From Nymphaea colorata (Eukaryota > Streptophyta > Magnoliopsida > Nymphaeales > Nymphaeaceae), in the NCBI RefSeq assembly GCF_008831285.2, contig NW_022204526.1, positions 1-40,961 of the forward strand: DNA of 40,961 bases. The letters run 5' to 3'. The notes under the pieces were generated by a model, which was not told the DNA's origin, ran no database searches, and saw nothing but the letters and a program-made list of their open reading frames with translations. Of the stretch, positions 20,057 to 30,132 are shown piece by piece (position 1 is the first letter of the stretch; the number at the start of each line of letters is the position of its first letter). The position numbers were made by a program, and so were the translations under genes.

Positions 20057-21245
20057 ATGATTAGAAAATACGAATTTACCAACAATAAATTCCTTAGAAA
20101 ATATGGTCTCATCTAGCGCAGGTCACTTATCGTCTAATTAGGTATGAGAAAGGCATCAACAGGCCCACTCACAACGAATGGCTCGAAAACTAAAGGAAAT
20201 TATTTATTTGGTTTAGTATCATCTTTTGCAATCATCTCCATAGAAATTACGAAGAACTTGTAACTGAATAGACTATACAGACCACCGCCGATTGGCAGAC
20301 CCTCTCTCACCTCTTTTTTGATAAAAGTATTATACTTCTTCAATACGAAACAAAACAGATCCAAAGAAATCCGCAGCGTGTGCATTGGGCCAAAAGAGAA
20401 CAGCTCATTTTGATTGACGCTGTTAGGTATACCTTTATCGATGAAGAAACGGAAAGCTAGGCCACTGGAATGAGATTTCCAAACGAATTTTTTTTGAAAC
20501 AGGAGGAAAGTACTACAAAACTTCGAAGCAGTGTCGGTAGCACTGGTTTAATCACCTCGATAATAGCAAGAAAAAAGGCGATTGGCTTAGATCTGAAGAT
20601 CTGCTACTATTGAAGACGGTTAAAAACTAGGGTAGGAAATGGTCAACTATCACCCACCTACTAGGCGAACGCAGGACCGAACACATGGTCAAGAATAGAT
20701 ACAATTCACTCATCAACGGCGTCATCAGAAACGATGAAGCAGAACACGAGGAAGAATCAGTTTTGGACAATTTGATTGCTAAGCTCTAGGCTTAAATTGA
20801 ACAGTTCCCCGAAGAAAATAATAGGGAGTCAGAAGAAATAGGAGAATAAAATAATTTCAACATTTAACCGTCTTAGGAAGAGCAGGACGAACGGGAAAAT
20901 TAGGATGAAATTATCCAGGGGCAATTAGCCAATCAATAATAGCCTATCCGTTCAAATTCTAGTCAGTAAATAAACCAAGTGAGAGCATCTTCCGAGGCCA
21001 ACATCTCAATACCTACACCCAGTTGGAATGGAATAATCAATGGTCAAGCAGTTCAATCACCCTATTTCTTCGTATTCAGTCCCTTCTCGTTCTCCTCAAC
21101 AGCCAGTCCCTATATCAACAACTATCCATCCTGGACCAACTGGACCAATCCCGCCCACCAAACCCTCTTCTTCAATCCTCAATGCGACGCCATGACCCAA
21201 ATGGCCACATCTCCACACCTTGAAGTCAAGAGGTAGGAAGGATGA
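20057..21245 (+). CDS. R2R3-type Myb DNA-binding protein
   Basis: Two Myb repeats are clear. R2 is VHWAKREQLILIDAVRNGKL then GHWNEISKRIF, ending QCREHWFNHLD. R3 is KKGDWLRSEDLLLLKTVKNE then GRKWSTITHLLGERRTEHMV and KNRYNSL. The TAG at 20538-20540 is the Glu of QCRExW, invariant in plant and animal Myb. A 20-nt intron at 20427-20446 falls inside R2. The C-terminal half is acidic (EENNRESEEIGEE), then Ser/Pro/Asn-rich, as in transcription activators. It ends at TGA 21243-21245. The first 120 codons change frame at least once and may contain another intron (about 20134-20154). Likely a transcription factor or CDC5-like protein; the R2R3 call is firm. Confidence 0.85.
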
Positions 21246-21288
21246 TATTTAATAAACGATCATAACTTAATTGTTTAATTATCAACAT

Positions 21289-21858
21289 ATGAGCAAACGC
21301 AGCCTCTATCTCATCACTGGAAATGTAGGACACCCATAATATAGGCAAAAAAGCTTGAAGAGTTCAGGCACATCCTCGGAAACGAGTATGACTTCAAGAA
21401 CGAAGATGTTGACTGTACCTTTTCTCCCATTTAGTACCCGAACTCCAAGGAGAACCTGAAGAAGTCGCCAGAGATAAGGTTCTGATCGCCTACAAGCAAG
21501 CCCAAAAGCCAGTCCTTGTCGAGGATACTTCCCTCTGCTACAATGCCTACAAGGGACTCCCCGGACCATACATCAAATGGTTCCTCAAGAGCATCGGTCC
21601 CGAAGGACTAGCGAAGATGGTGGAGCCATTCGAGGATAAGACCGCTTACGCCATGTGCATCATCGCCTACATGAGCGCTGAGCTGAAGGAGCCTATTCTC
21701 TTCGTGGGAAGACTCCTGGCAGGATTGTGGAGCCAAGAGGCAGCAGGGACTTCGGTTGGGATCCAGTCTTCCAACCCGACGGATATGAGAAGACCTATGC
21801 CGAACTTCCCAAGGAGATCAAGAACACCATTTCCCACAGGTTCAGAGCTATCGATTGA
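21289..21858 (+). CDS. ITPA: Inosine triphosphate pyrophosphatase (ITPA/HAM1)
   Basis: Hydrolyses ITP, dITP and XTP to monophosphates, cleansing the nucleotide pool. Matches [87 protein letters not shown] and [17 protein letters not shown]. Introns are 21325-21344 and 21415-21434 (both 20 nt). One base is missing near 21708 (an A-pair), restoring 176 aa. The protein stops at TGA 21856-21858, two codons after HRFRA; a helix of about ten residues normally follows. Reading straight on past TGA-TGA gives ELLQWFG, which fits that helix, so the true end may be further on. Confidence 0.93.
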
Positions 21859-22014
21859 TGAGAATTACTTCAATGGTTTGGAGAAGGAGTAAAAGGTGGA
21901 GAAGAAAGAATGATTCTAAAAGATTGTTAGCTTATCATCGTCAATATGCGTAAATATACTGCAGTCAGCGGTCATTGCGTATGGTCAAAGATAGCGATAA
22001 TAAATTTTATAAAA

Positions 22015-23622
22015 ATGATTGAGCAAGGTAACCGAACAGAGCAACTCATTTACCGCACCTCCTACCGCAAACACAAGGAAAGACTGGCAGACATTCGCCA
22101 CAACATCACAGCCATCGATTTTCTACCCCCACGCAACCACCACTCCGCCAAAAAATACAACCAAAGGGACAAGATCAAAAAAGACGAAATTTAATCAGCC
22201 AACTCGTACCTAAAGAACAAGATCAATGCCATTAAAAATAGGACCAATAACAAAATTGATGAATTGTACTCAACGTAACAATTGAGGAAGTAGCCGAGGA
22301 GGTACTTCGACCAGATCAATAACGAAACAAAGATAGAAGTCAACTCTGAAATGGTCGATGGAGACAATATCAAGTTCGTCCTTCCATCGAATAAAAACCC
22401 CTCAGCATCTCTCAACGTGAAGATAAAGAGATCCCGAAAGGTGAGAATACGGTTGCACAAACCAAGATGAGCTCAATTGAAAAAACTTACAAGAAGTTTA
22501 GCAGCAATAGCGTCTTCAAGGAGACAGAAAGAGATATAAAGACTGCCAAATAGTCAGATTTGCTCTACAACCTACCCTAAAGGAATTAAAATCGAGTTGT
22601 TATCTACAAGAAGACCTCATCTTCAGCTCCATGCAATCATGCCTGCTTTAGCTGTCACTCATCAACGATAGGTGCTGATCGCTGCATATCTGATGGGTTT
22701 GGAGAATTCCACTCTCAGATAGCTTTATTCTCTCAAGAGAACAACTGAAGTGTAAAGGAATGCGAAAACAACTACGAATAGCTATGCAGCAGGTTTTATA
22801 TTGAGAAGGCCAATGATAAGTATCAATACATTCGACTGCTGCCCAAAGAAGAGGAGGGAAAGGAAAAAGAAGAAAAGGAGAAATAGGAAGATAAAAACAA
22901 CAGAAAGCCAAAATCCAAAATTAATTCATCAAAAGAAACTATTACACTCTTGCAAAGACAGATGAATAGCAAAAAGAACAGAAATAAGAGCAGAAGGGCA
23001 AGCCTGGCTATACCTTTGATCACGTGCAGGCCATCGTGGAGAGACTTGCAGCTCCAAAACGTTTTTTCAAGCTAAGATAATAAAAAAGCGAAAGCTATAA
23101 AAGGTAAAAGCCGTCTCAACCTATGAAAGGTCACTCAAGACACATCAATTATCTCACTAAGAGCTTCAAAAATAGCCCGAAAAGAAGATAGTTCCGAAAA
23201 ACTAATCACAAAGCAATATTAGCAAGATGCATGAATCAAAAGAGAAAATTTAAATCAATAAATCTGCCATCTCTGCGCAGAAGGCCAAGAAGGAAGATGA
23301 AAATTATGAATAATTATACGAGTAATAGTTCGATAATCCCTCAACGATAAAGAACAGCAAGTTGCAATCCCCATAAAAATCAAAAGATATCAAATAGCCA
23401 ATGAAGTAATCAATTAAATCCTAATTGAAATAGTCACTGAAAGTGGATATTAAGAACACCAGCGAGATCTACGAGCATGAGTTTTAGAAATAGGCATAAT
23501 AATATGAATAGTCCTTTGAGAAGAACTAGGATCCACATTCTCCAGTGGCCAAGATAGCCAACAACCCATCTCCCCCTGCTGAAAATGTGGAATAATAATA
23601 TGCAGAATAATTTGCAGATTGA
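22015..23622 (+). CDS. Large charged protein of unknown function
   Basis: Start chosen at ATG 22015 after TAAATTTTATAAAA; ATG 21946 is an alternative. The N-terminus is helical and basic (YRTSYRKHKERLADIRHNI, SYLKNKINAIKNRTNNKI). The middle has a Cys cluster (APCNHACFSCHSS), then a Lys/Glu block (KEEEGKEKEEKEKEEDKNN). The C-terminus is extremely Glu-rich, mostly from TAA/TAG codons (ENYEELYEEEFDNP, EEYEESFEKNEDPHS, NVEEEYAEEFAD), ending at TGA 23620-23622. Frame changes occur near 22390, 22440 and 23110-23220, and one in-frame TGA sits at about 22748. Probably disordered; no domain recognised. Coding status is strong, structure uncertain. Confidence 0.6.
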
Positions 23623-23663
23623 TATCTTACTTGCTTAATATCACCAATCCTATCATCGAAAAA

Positions 23664-24626
23664 TCATACATCTATCAAGTGATCGTCCTCATAGTTGACC
23701 TTATCAGCGTTTTCCAGCTTAGATGAGGGAGTTTTTTCAGCTTACACCAAAAGCTCGTTTTATGATGATTGAGGAATAGAACTCGTGGTGGAGGTGTCCA
23801 GAGCATCCGAATCCCAGTCTGTTACCACGAAAAGGCTTCTCTTGTCGCATACGAGGATGTGAGCCTCGATTTATGTGGTGTAAAAATAGTGACATGGATC
23901 ATAAGGGCAAACTGAAAAATGCTTTGCATTTTCCGATTTCAGCTTGCATTTGTTTATGTGGGTCATTAGACGCTCTGGCTCCATCATGTGGGTCGGATTA
24001 AAGGGACACTCCACGTAAGTTGTGGTTTCGGTGTGGACCGGGAAGTAGAACTAATTGCTTGACTCCTCTTTTATAGTTGGCTGTTTGACTTTGGGCTCAG
24101 TCGACTTCTTGGACGGCGCGCTTGATGAGAAAGAAAGATCACCACACTCCTCTCTTTCCTTCTTCCTCTTGCCTCCGAACCTACCCACCTCTGCGACTCC
24201 ATTCCACCCAGCATCAGTGACGAAGCTATTGTTGAATGACTGCTAAACGTTAGGCTTGTATGATACAGACGCGTTTAATTGCGGTTTCTTGCGGTTGGAT
24301 TATGAATTGTAGGCATCATATGGAAGGTTATTGGCGTATTATTGAGGCTTGTTGTAATTAGCATTCCTAGCAAAGCTATTATTATAATAGCTCTGATTAA
24401 AGGATTGATTATGTTGGCTGTTTTGATAGTTGTTGTTTCTATAGTAACTTTGGTTCTGGTAGTTTTGGCTCTGATTGTTATAGTATCCCATAGCTTGAGG
24501 ATTGGCTTGGGCTTGGTTATAGCTGTAATGGCTTTGGAAAGATGTGTTTCCATTATAGCTTCCTCGGCCTCTTCCTTGCTGCTGTTGCTGTTGGGGATAG
24601 CTGTATGGATAATTATAGTGATTCAT
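23664..24626 (-). CDS. Tandem CHHC zinc-finger protein, GTSF1-like
   Basis: Residues 1-110 are Tyr/Asn/Gln-rich and prion-like (YPYSYPQQQQQQGRGRG; many NQSYYNN units). A charged linker with GRFGGKRKKERE follows. The C-terminal third has two fingers with perfect C-x5-H-x9-H-x3-C spacing: CPFNPTHMMEPERLMTHINKC with a 10-odd residue spacer to CPYDPCHYFYTTEIEAHILVC (the Glu before IEAH is TAA). Tandem CHHC fingers define the GTSF1/U11-48K group, RNA-binding proteins; GTSF1 assists PIWI proteins in animals, and a Gtsf1 homologue acts in Paramecium genome rearrangement. One unbroken frame of 320 aa, no intron, ending at TGA 23664-23666. Confidence 0.85.
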
Positions 24627-24772
24627 GCTGCATCTTAAGTGCTAAAATTTTAATATTTGAGCATGGATATACTTAAAAATACAAACACGGTGTTTGGTAA
24701 TTGTGTAATTTAAATACTGGTTTGGGGTATGGATGGTTTTACTTTTTTAAATTAATCCCTTTGTCCAGCGTT

Positions 24773-25369
24773 ATGTCAAATTCCTTTATCAAATTAGTCA
24801 TATTATTCATCGGACGAGAAGGAAAGCATGCTTCAGCATAGTCCAGAGTATCCAAGATGAGGGCCTTACTCTCAAGACCCTATACCACTCACACCAGCTC
24901 GCCACTCAAAATTCGCTAAAATAACTTCATGCTCGATTGCGTCAATAGGGAAGGGTCTGCCTTGCCCGCCTATCACCCTGAAAACGATGCGTTCATCAAA
25001 CCGTATATTTCCATTCTCATGGAAAAGGTAAAGTCGCAAAACACCGAAAGCACGCCCACTCTGATAGTAAAGCAAGATTTCAAAATACGGAAGAGTCCGC
25101 AAAAGCTAATCGGCGCGCAATAATTCAAGACCTTCCTCAACAATCAGCGCAAGATCACCATCAGCAAGATGAAAGGCCATCAAAAGGAGCATTCCTCCAG
25201 CTGCCAAAACAGTCCAGAGAAGGAAAATATGCGACGTGAAAAGCGAGTATAAAACTAGAAGGAAAAATTTCTATCGATAAAATTTAGTAGCTACAAGATC
25301 CGAAGTAAAAAAGGGATGGTTTCCGCTAAGTCCAAGAACGTAAACTCCTGCTACTAATGCCAAAACTGA
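24773..25369 (+). CDS. Basic hypothetical protein, 198 aa
   Basis: Unbroken frame from ATG 24773 to TGA 25367-25369 with five TAR codons as Glu. The centre reads LDCVNREGSALPAYHPENDA then FIKPYISILMEKVKSQN; the C-terminal half is Lys/Arg/Ser-rich (KFKTFLNNQRKITISKMKG-like, KFSSYKIRSKKGMVSAKSKN). No signal peptide or known domain. High basicity suggests nucleic-acid or cytoskeletal binding, without firm support. Divergent from the GTSF1-like gene, with 146 bp between start codons. Confidence 0.65.
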
Positions 25370-25441
25370 TAATTTATTGTACGACTTCCTCCACGCCATT
25401 AATGATAAGATGCGAATGAACGGTTAGTCGAATCACGATCA

Positions 25442-25772
25442 TCAGTTGCCGTCCTCCTGGTTGAGGTTTTCAAGCTGAATCCCAACATGCATACCTCTTT
25501 TCGATATTGCTCCAGCTCCTTCCTCAGCTTCGCGTTCTCGTCCTTCGTCTTCTCCAGCTCGGCCTTTAGCTTTACCGTATCCACCTCAACGGGAGCGCCC
25601 AAGTTCTTCTTGAGATACTCGATGGAGTTGTTGGGCTTATCTCCCTCCTCGTAGAGGCCAACAAGAGCGCGAGTGAGGTGGTCGATGACTCCAGTCTTTT
25701 CGAGATACTTCCTGAACTCTTCCTTTTTTGATTCTGTGGTCTAGGTAGTGGGATGGTTACTTGGTAGCTCAT
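25442..25772 (-). CDS. MYCBP: c-Myc binding protein homologue (MYCBP/AMY-1)
   Basis: MYCBP is a small helical protein; in ciliated cells it associates with AKAPs and sperm/ciliary proteins. Matches are ESKKEEFRKYLEKTGVIDHL, TRALVGLYEEGDKPNNSIEY then LKKNLG, and a leucine-zipper tail KLKAELEKTKDENAKLRKEL. Two 20-nt introns (25741-25760 and 25475-25494, plus coordinates) are needed; splicing gives exactly 96 aa, ending LNQEDGN at TGA 25442-25444. Length equals the family norm (about 100). Divergent from the CENP-A-like histone, with 75 bp between start codons. Confidence 0.92.
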
Positions 25773-25847
25773 CTAAATATAACTTAAATTCTTTATCAGT
25801 GACCGAAATCACTCTAATTTCAAAATAACAATAATATTTATTGTTAA

Positions 25848-26310
25848 ATGCCTCGCAGCAAAGCCGTTGCCAAGAAAAGCTCAGACAAACCCGCAGCCAA
25901 AAAGAATCTCCACGTCCAAAAGGTCGAGAGAAAAAGCGCACCCGTCTCCACCGGCATCAAGAAACGCCGCTTCAGAGCGGGGACAGTCGCACTTAGAGAG
26001 ATCAAAAGATATCAAAGATCCACTGAATTACTCATCCAGAAAGCACCATTCCAGCGCAAAGGTACCAAGCACTCTAGTTAGTTCGCCAGATTTTGAGATC
26101 ACTCACAACCGTGTCGGCTAAGGATCAGCAAGAAAATGAACAAGTTTGCAGGTTCCAAGCATCCGCCTTACTCGCCCTTCAGGAGGCTGCAGAAGCTGCA
26201 GTCGTGAGTTTGCTTGAGATGCCTACCTTTGCACTGCTCACGCCAAGAGGATCACTCTTATGCCACAGGATGTAGCCCTCGCCAGAAGAATCAGAGGAGA
26301 TAAATACTGA
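25848..26310 (+). CDS. Centromeric-type histone H3 variant (CENP-A/CenH3-like)
   Basis: The histone fold is complete: [31 protein letters not shown], then [40 protein letters not shown] and ARRIRG. The N-tail ([15 protein letters not shown]...) lacks the canonical ARTKQTARKS motif, so K4/K9-type marking is lost. Loop 1 ([17 protein letters not shown]) is about 11 residues longer than in canonical H3, and [11 protein letters not shown] with EDAYL match human CENP-A rather than H3 (QEASEAYL, EDTNL). A 20-nt intron lies at 26062-26081. One base (a G) is missing near 26218; restoring it gives 147 aa. It ends at TGA 26308-26310. A centromere role in the germline micronucleus is inferred. Confidence 0.85.
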
Positions 26311-26350
26311 TCATCCATCCCATCATTTTCATCCAAATATCATAAAATCA

Positions 26351-27359
26351 TCATTTAAACTCGCTCTTCAGGAATTGGTTCAAAATTCCTGAAGTATCTC
26401 CAACATTCGATATGTTGCTCTTGTTCTGGATGTTCATATATCGAGAATACTGGTTTGATGAGTTGTTGTTGCTGATGAATGCGTTGGGACGTTGGAAGTG
26501 TTGCCTTATACGATGTTTTTCGGTGGAATGTAACGATAAGGCTATGCCTTAAATTTAGACTACTTGGATGTTAGTCTACTCGCTAAATTCCATCGGAACT
26601 TGAGACGACTGATTCTTCAATCAAGACCTTAAGTTCAAGGTTGTCTCTTCCTTTATAGTTTCCCATGTTTCTCCTGATGTTGCTTTCGTGCATGAATTGC
26701 TCAAGAACGGGTGTGTCTATCCTGTCCATAGAGTAAGGCTGCAGTCTTGAGCTTTCCGGTCGTTTTATTTGATGCAAGTTGCTCTTCTCGACCACTGATT
26801 AGCTCATTTGCCTGTCTTTGGTTGGCTTTGTGTCTTGCTTGAAAGGACGATATGCTTTTTCTGTTGGCACTGACAATTTTTTATGCTATTGGTCTATTTA
26901 CTCCTCTGTGGTATGATGTTTATCCTGAGTCCTGGTGAAGACGGTGCATCGTGGGCAGGCTTATCGAATGAGTTTGGGTGGATGTAGTTGAGAAAAGAAA
27001 GTCTATTTGATGTCACGATTAAGTCATCCTTACCAATGTACTCCTTAGTGTAATTGGCGTGTAAAGATTCCTTCTAGTACTGTGTCTTTATGTCCTCCAC
27101 TGTCTATTTTTTCAGCTTCTTCTGAATTGGTCTAGTGGGTAAAATAGAAGATTTAGGCACTTCTATTGAGGAAGAGAGATTTCATTGCACTGGTTAAGGC
27201 TAGAAGGTATTTGACTTCATTTTTATCGATATCATACTCGCTATTACATTCTATAAACTCATGGATGGCAGTTAAGGCTCCTACCTTGCCTCCCAGTCCT
27301 AAAATTTCCTTTATTTCTATTTCGTTGAGCATGTATTCCTCGATCAGAGCAGTTTTCAT
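26351..27359 (-). CDS. Hypothetical protein
   Basis: ATG at 27359 opens a helical domain (MKTALIEEYMLNEIEIKEIL, AIHEFIECNSEYDIDKNEVK then YLLALTSAMKSLFLNRS). After a frame change near 27150 come RPIQKKLKKETVEDIKTQYE, KEYIGKDDLIVTSNRLSFLN and a Ser/Pro-rich linker. In a further frame NLHQIKRPESSRLQPYSMDR and QFMHESNIRRNMGNYKGRDN follow. The C-terminus reads NNNSSNQYSRYMNIQNKSNI to FLKSEFK, ending at TGA 26351-26353. The N-terminal helix bundle could be an LisH/EF-like fold, but I do not recognise it. Convergent with the H3 variant, 40 bp apart. Confidence 0.5.
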
Positions 27360-27365
27360 GGTTTA

Positions 27366-27865
27366 ATGCTCAGCGATACAGATGCAATGCAGCAATATCA
27401 GTTCATTGAGAAGGATGAGGACAGTCTATGCATTTAGTGCAAACTTTCTTCATTTTATGCACGATTCTTTCGATGTGTGACCGTATCGCGAAGAAGCAAA
27501 TCTCTAGCCAATTCATAATCAAAAAATGGCTTTAGCATTGCCAGGTATCCAAGATACGTTAATCTGCCTTGCCCTTGGTCTCCCAGTCTCGAAAATAAGA
27601 TCAAATATCCTTGTCGCGAATGCTGTCATTTCCAAGGAAAGAGTGGATATCCTGGATCAATAAACGTTTACATATGTATCCAGATATCCTTTACCAGTTA
27701 GATCCAACGCTTCAAAATGCTCTAAGGCGAAAACTAGGTGGGACTAAATCCACAAAGTTTTTATTTAAGTTTTTCGATCTGGTATAAGCTCTATCTTACT
27801 TTTTCGAATATGGTGATGAGTAATACAAGTATGGAGGATATCTTTTGATTCTTTCTTTGAGGTGA
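27366..27865 (+). CDS. Hypothetical protein
   Basis: ATG at 27366 gives MLSDTDAMQQYQFIEKDEDS; after one missing base near 27431 a TGA-free frame continues through IAKKQISSQFIIKKWLEHCQ, RMLSFPRKEWISWINKRLHM, LYQLDPTLQNALRRKLGGTK and FFDLVEALSYFFEYGDEEYK to TGA 27863-27865. About 167 aa, mixed helical, no known domain. Its ATG is only 6 bp from the ATG of the divergent gene, so one of the two starts may be further inside its gene. Confidence 0.5.
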
Positions 27866-27987
27866 GTGGTGCGTTGTCGGTCTGGGTGGGGTTCATCGAA
27901 CAATCAATTATTATAACAGCTTGATAAAAATGTGAGAGATTATGGCATTTCAAATCGGAACAGCTTATAATATAGTTTTAGCAGTGC

Positions 27988-28633
27988 ATGAACAAGGCTC
28001 TCTCGGCAAGACGCAGGGAAAAAGACATCTTCAAACTGAGGTCCGCCAACTATAAGGTCGAACAGACCGAACAGAATGCCACTTACCATGTCGATTTTAT
28101 TGGTAATAGCGCTCTTATGAAGGACCACCAAATACTGCATACGAGAAGGGACATTGGATCATCAACCTCTACCTTCCCGATTAGTACCCTTATAAGAGTC
28201 CCTCCGTTGGTTTTCTCAATAAAATTTACCATCCCAACATTGATTTTGGGTAATCGCTTATCTATAATAGATCAGGGTCTGTCTGTTTGGACGTCATCAA
28301 CCAGACCTGGACACCCATGTACGAGCTGGTCAACATCTTTGAGGTCAAAAACTCCTTATTTAGATCTTTTTACCACAGCTTCTCACATACCCCAATCCAT
28401 TATCCCCATTGAATCACGAAGCCGCTGAGCTCTATGAAAAAAATGTGGAATAGTTTAATAAAAAAGTTAGAGAATACATAGTCAAATATGCATTAGACAA
28501 GTCTGCCAAATAATAATCGGCTCCCGAATAATCTGAAAGCTAAGAACAGTAGAGTAGTTTTGAGTAGGGAAGTTGCTCTCTTTCCGACCGCAATTCGATC
28601 ATAGCCGAGGACGATGAGCTTCGGTTATATTGA
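27988..28633 (+). CDS. UBE2H: Ubiquitin-conjugating enzyme E2 H (UBE2H)
   Basis: Carries activated ubiquitin on a cysteine and passes it to substrates, with CTLH/GID ligases in other eukaryotes. UBC fold: [29 protein letters not shown], catalytic [43 protein letters not shown]. The C-terminal tail is acidic and Ser-rich ([22 protein letters not shown]), as is typical of the E2 H subclass. Three introns, 28103-28122 (20), 28250-28270 (21) and 28344-28363 (20), leave exactly 194 aa with no frame break. TAG codons in LPDEYP and VEEF align with K/E in human UBE2H. It ends at TGA 28631-28633. Confidence 0.95.
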
Positions 28634-28646
28634 TCTTCCTTCAATT

Positions 28647-30083
28647 ATGTTTATTAATAGAATGATAAAAAAGCCGGATCTGCGAATAGACACCGAATTT
28701 TTCGATGATAATCTCAATGGCCTGCACATTCCCGAAGCCATTAGAGTGACTCAGTCCATCGACACGCAGACCTTCATCAAGGAGGGCCTCAGTGACGAAC
28801 CCATTGAAGGCTCCACCGTGTTGGCAGTATAAGCCATCGAACGAGTCGTCAGTCAACGACTGTTCGATAATTTGTCGAATGCTGGGGCAAGCTGAAGGCG
28901 AGAGTGGATGCTCCTGTGGGCACGGAAAGCACCCCTTATTCGCAACGGGGACATAGGCGCCAAAGTCCACTCATCCGCAACCAATCAAACGAGGGCACTA
29001 TAATCCTTCCAATCCTGATTTGAGAGGGATTTAGCGACAAAAAGTACAATTCAACAATTTTAAACTCCACCAACAGAGTGGCGCCATCGAGTGGCTGGAG
29101 GAGCAGCGCAGACACGTAAGGAGCAAATCTGCGCTTAGAGGGTGGAGCCAAGCAAGAGCAAATCCAGCTGAGACTCACTACTAGAGGGCTAAAGTTCTAA
29201 GGAAATCGTGGATAAGCTCAAACATGGGCGGCAAGCAGTGACTGGCCTAATTGATCAGTTCGATACCAAGAGGTAAAACGAGCAGTTGCACCATAAACTC
29301 AACAAATTGTAAAGATTGATGGAGGACGTTCATTATTCAACCACCCAACGTGGAACCACCACAATATCTGAAAAGCCTTCTTTTTCCAGATCTCAAGCCA
29401 ATAGAAATCCCAGCGAAGATATCGAAAATGAGCTTACAAACAGGCTGAGACAGGAGTTGATCGAGGTGAAAAATGAAATGTAGAAGATTAGAAGAGCCAA
29501 TGAGCAAATCATTAGAGAATAGGAATGGAAGAAAGCTGAAATAATGAAGATGGAATCAACTCACCAGGAGATAAGGCATCAGTATGAAACGTTGAGATAT
29601 CAAATTAGCTACCTTTAAAAGGAAAAACAACTCAACTAAATGAACAATATCAGATTCCAGCAATAGCTTTCCATCCATAATGCAAATAGACAGCAGTATG
29701 AACGGCAAATCTCCTTTCTTTCTCAAAAACTCAATGAAGCAGATTCTAAAGAAAGGTAAAAAGTTTCAAGATCTACTTAAAGACCAATCGTGCCAGAACA
29801 GGTCAATCCTTTTGGGTATTCCACCTTTACCACTTCTCAGAAAAATAGCAACGCACTTGTAAACAACTGGGAGCAAAGCATCAGGCCTGTAGGACATCTC
29901 TTCCTCACCCTCAGATCAACTAATAAGGGAGGTAGTCTGCAGATGATGGGCCTGTTGTTGATTATTATTTAATATTTCATCCTTATCATTCACCCCTGCG
30001 CCAATCCTCATCCATCTTCAACCCTTATCACCGTTTCTTCCTCTATTTCCTTATCCCATCCCTATTTTAGCCATAATTGTTGA
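28647..30083 (+). CDS. Coiled-coil protein
   Basis: Starts 13 bp after the UBE2H stop. N-terminal part: DLRIDTEFFDDNLNGLHIPE, AIRVTQSIDTQTFIKEGLSD. After a frame change near 28880 there is a Cys/His-containing, Ser/Pro-rich stretch (ESGCSCGHGKHP), then IERQKVQFNNFKLHQQSGAI. After another near 29190 a long coiled coil follows (EIVDKLKHGRQAVTGLIDQF, NRLRQELIEVKNEMEKIRRA, MESTHQEIRHQYETLRYQIS, QQYERQISFLSQKLNEADSK). The C-terminal frame beyond 29880 is uncertain; the frame followed reaches TGA 30081-30083, but a sister frame reads GRESADDGPVVDYYL. Family unknown; possibly basal-body or cytoskeletal. Confidence 0.6.
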
Positions 30084-30132
30084 GTTTTAATGCCATCTTA
30101 ATAATATAATTGCGAATAACTATTTTGAATTG

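Noticed and set aside
24339-24638. Hydrophobic plus frame resembling a multi-pass membrane protein
   Set aside because: It is the antisense of the Tyr/Asn/Gln-rich N-terminus of the CHHC zinc-finger gene.
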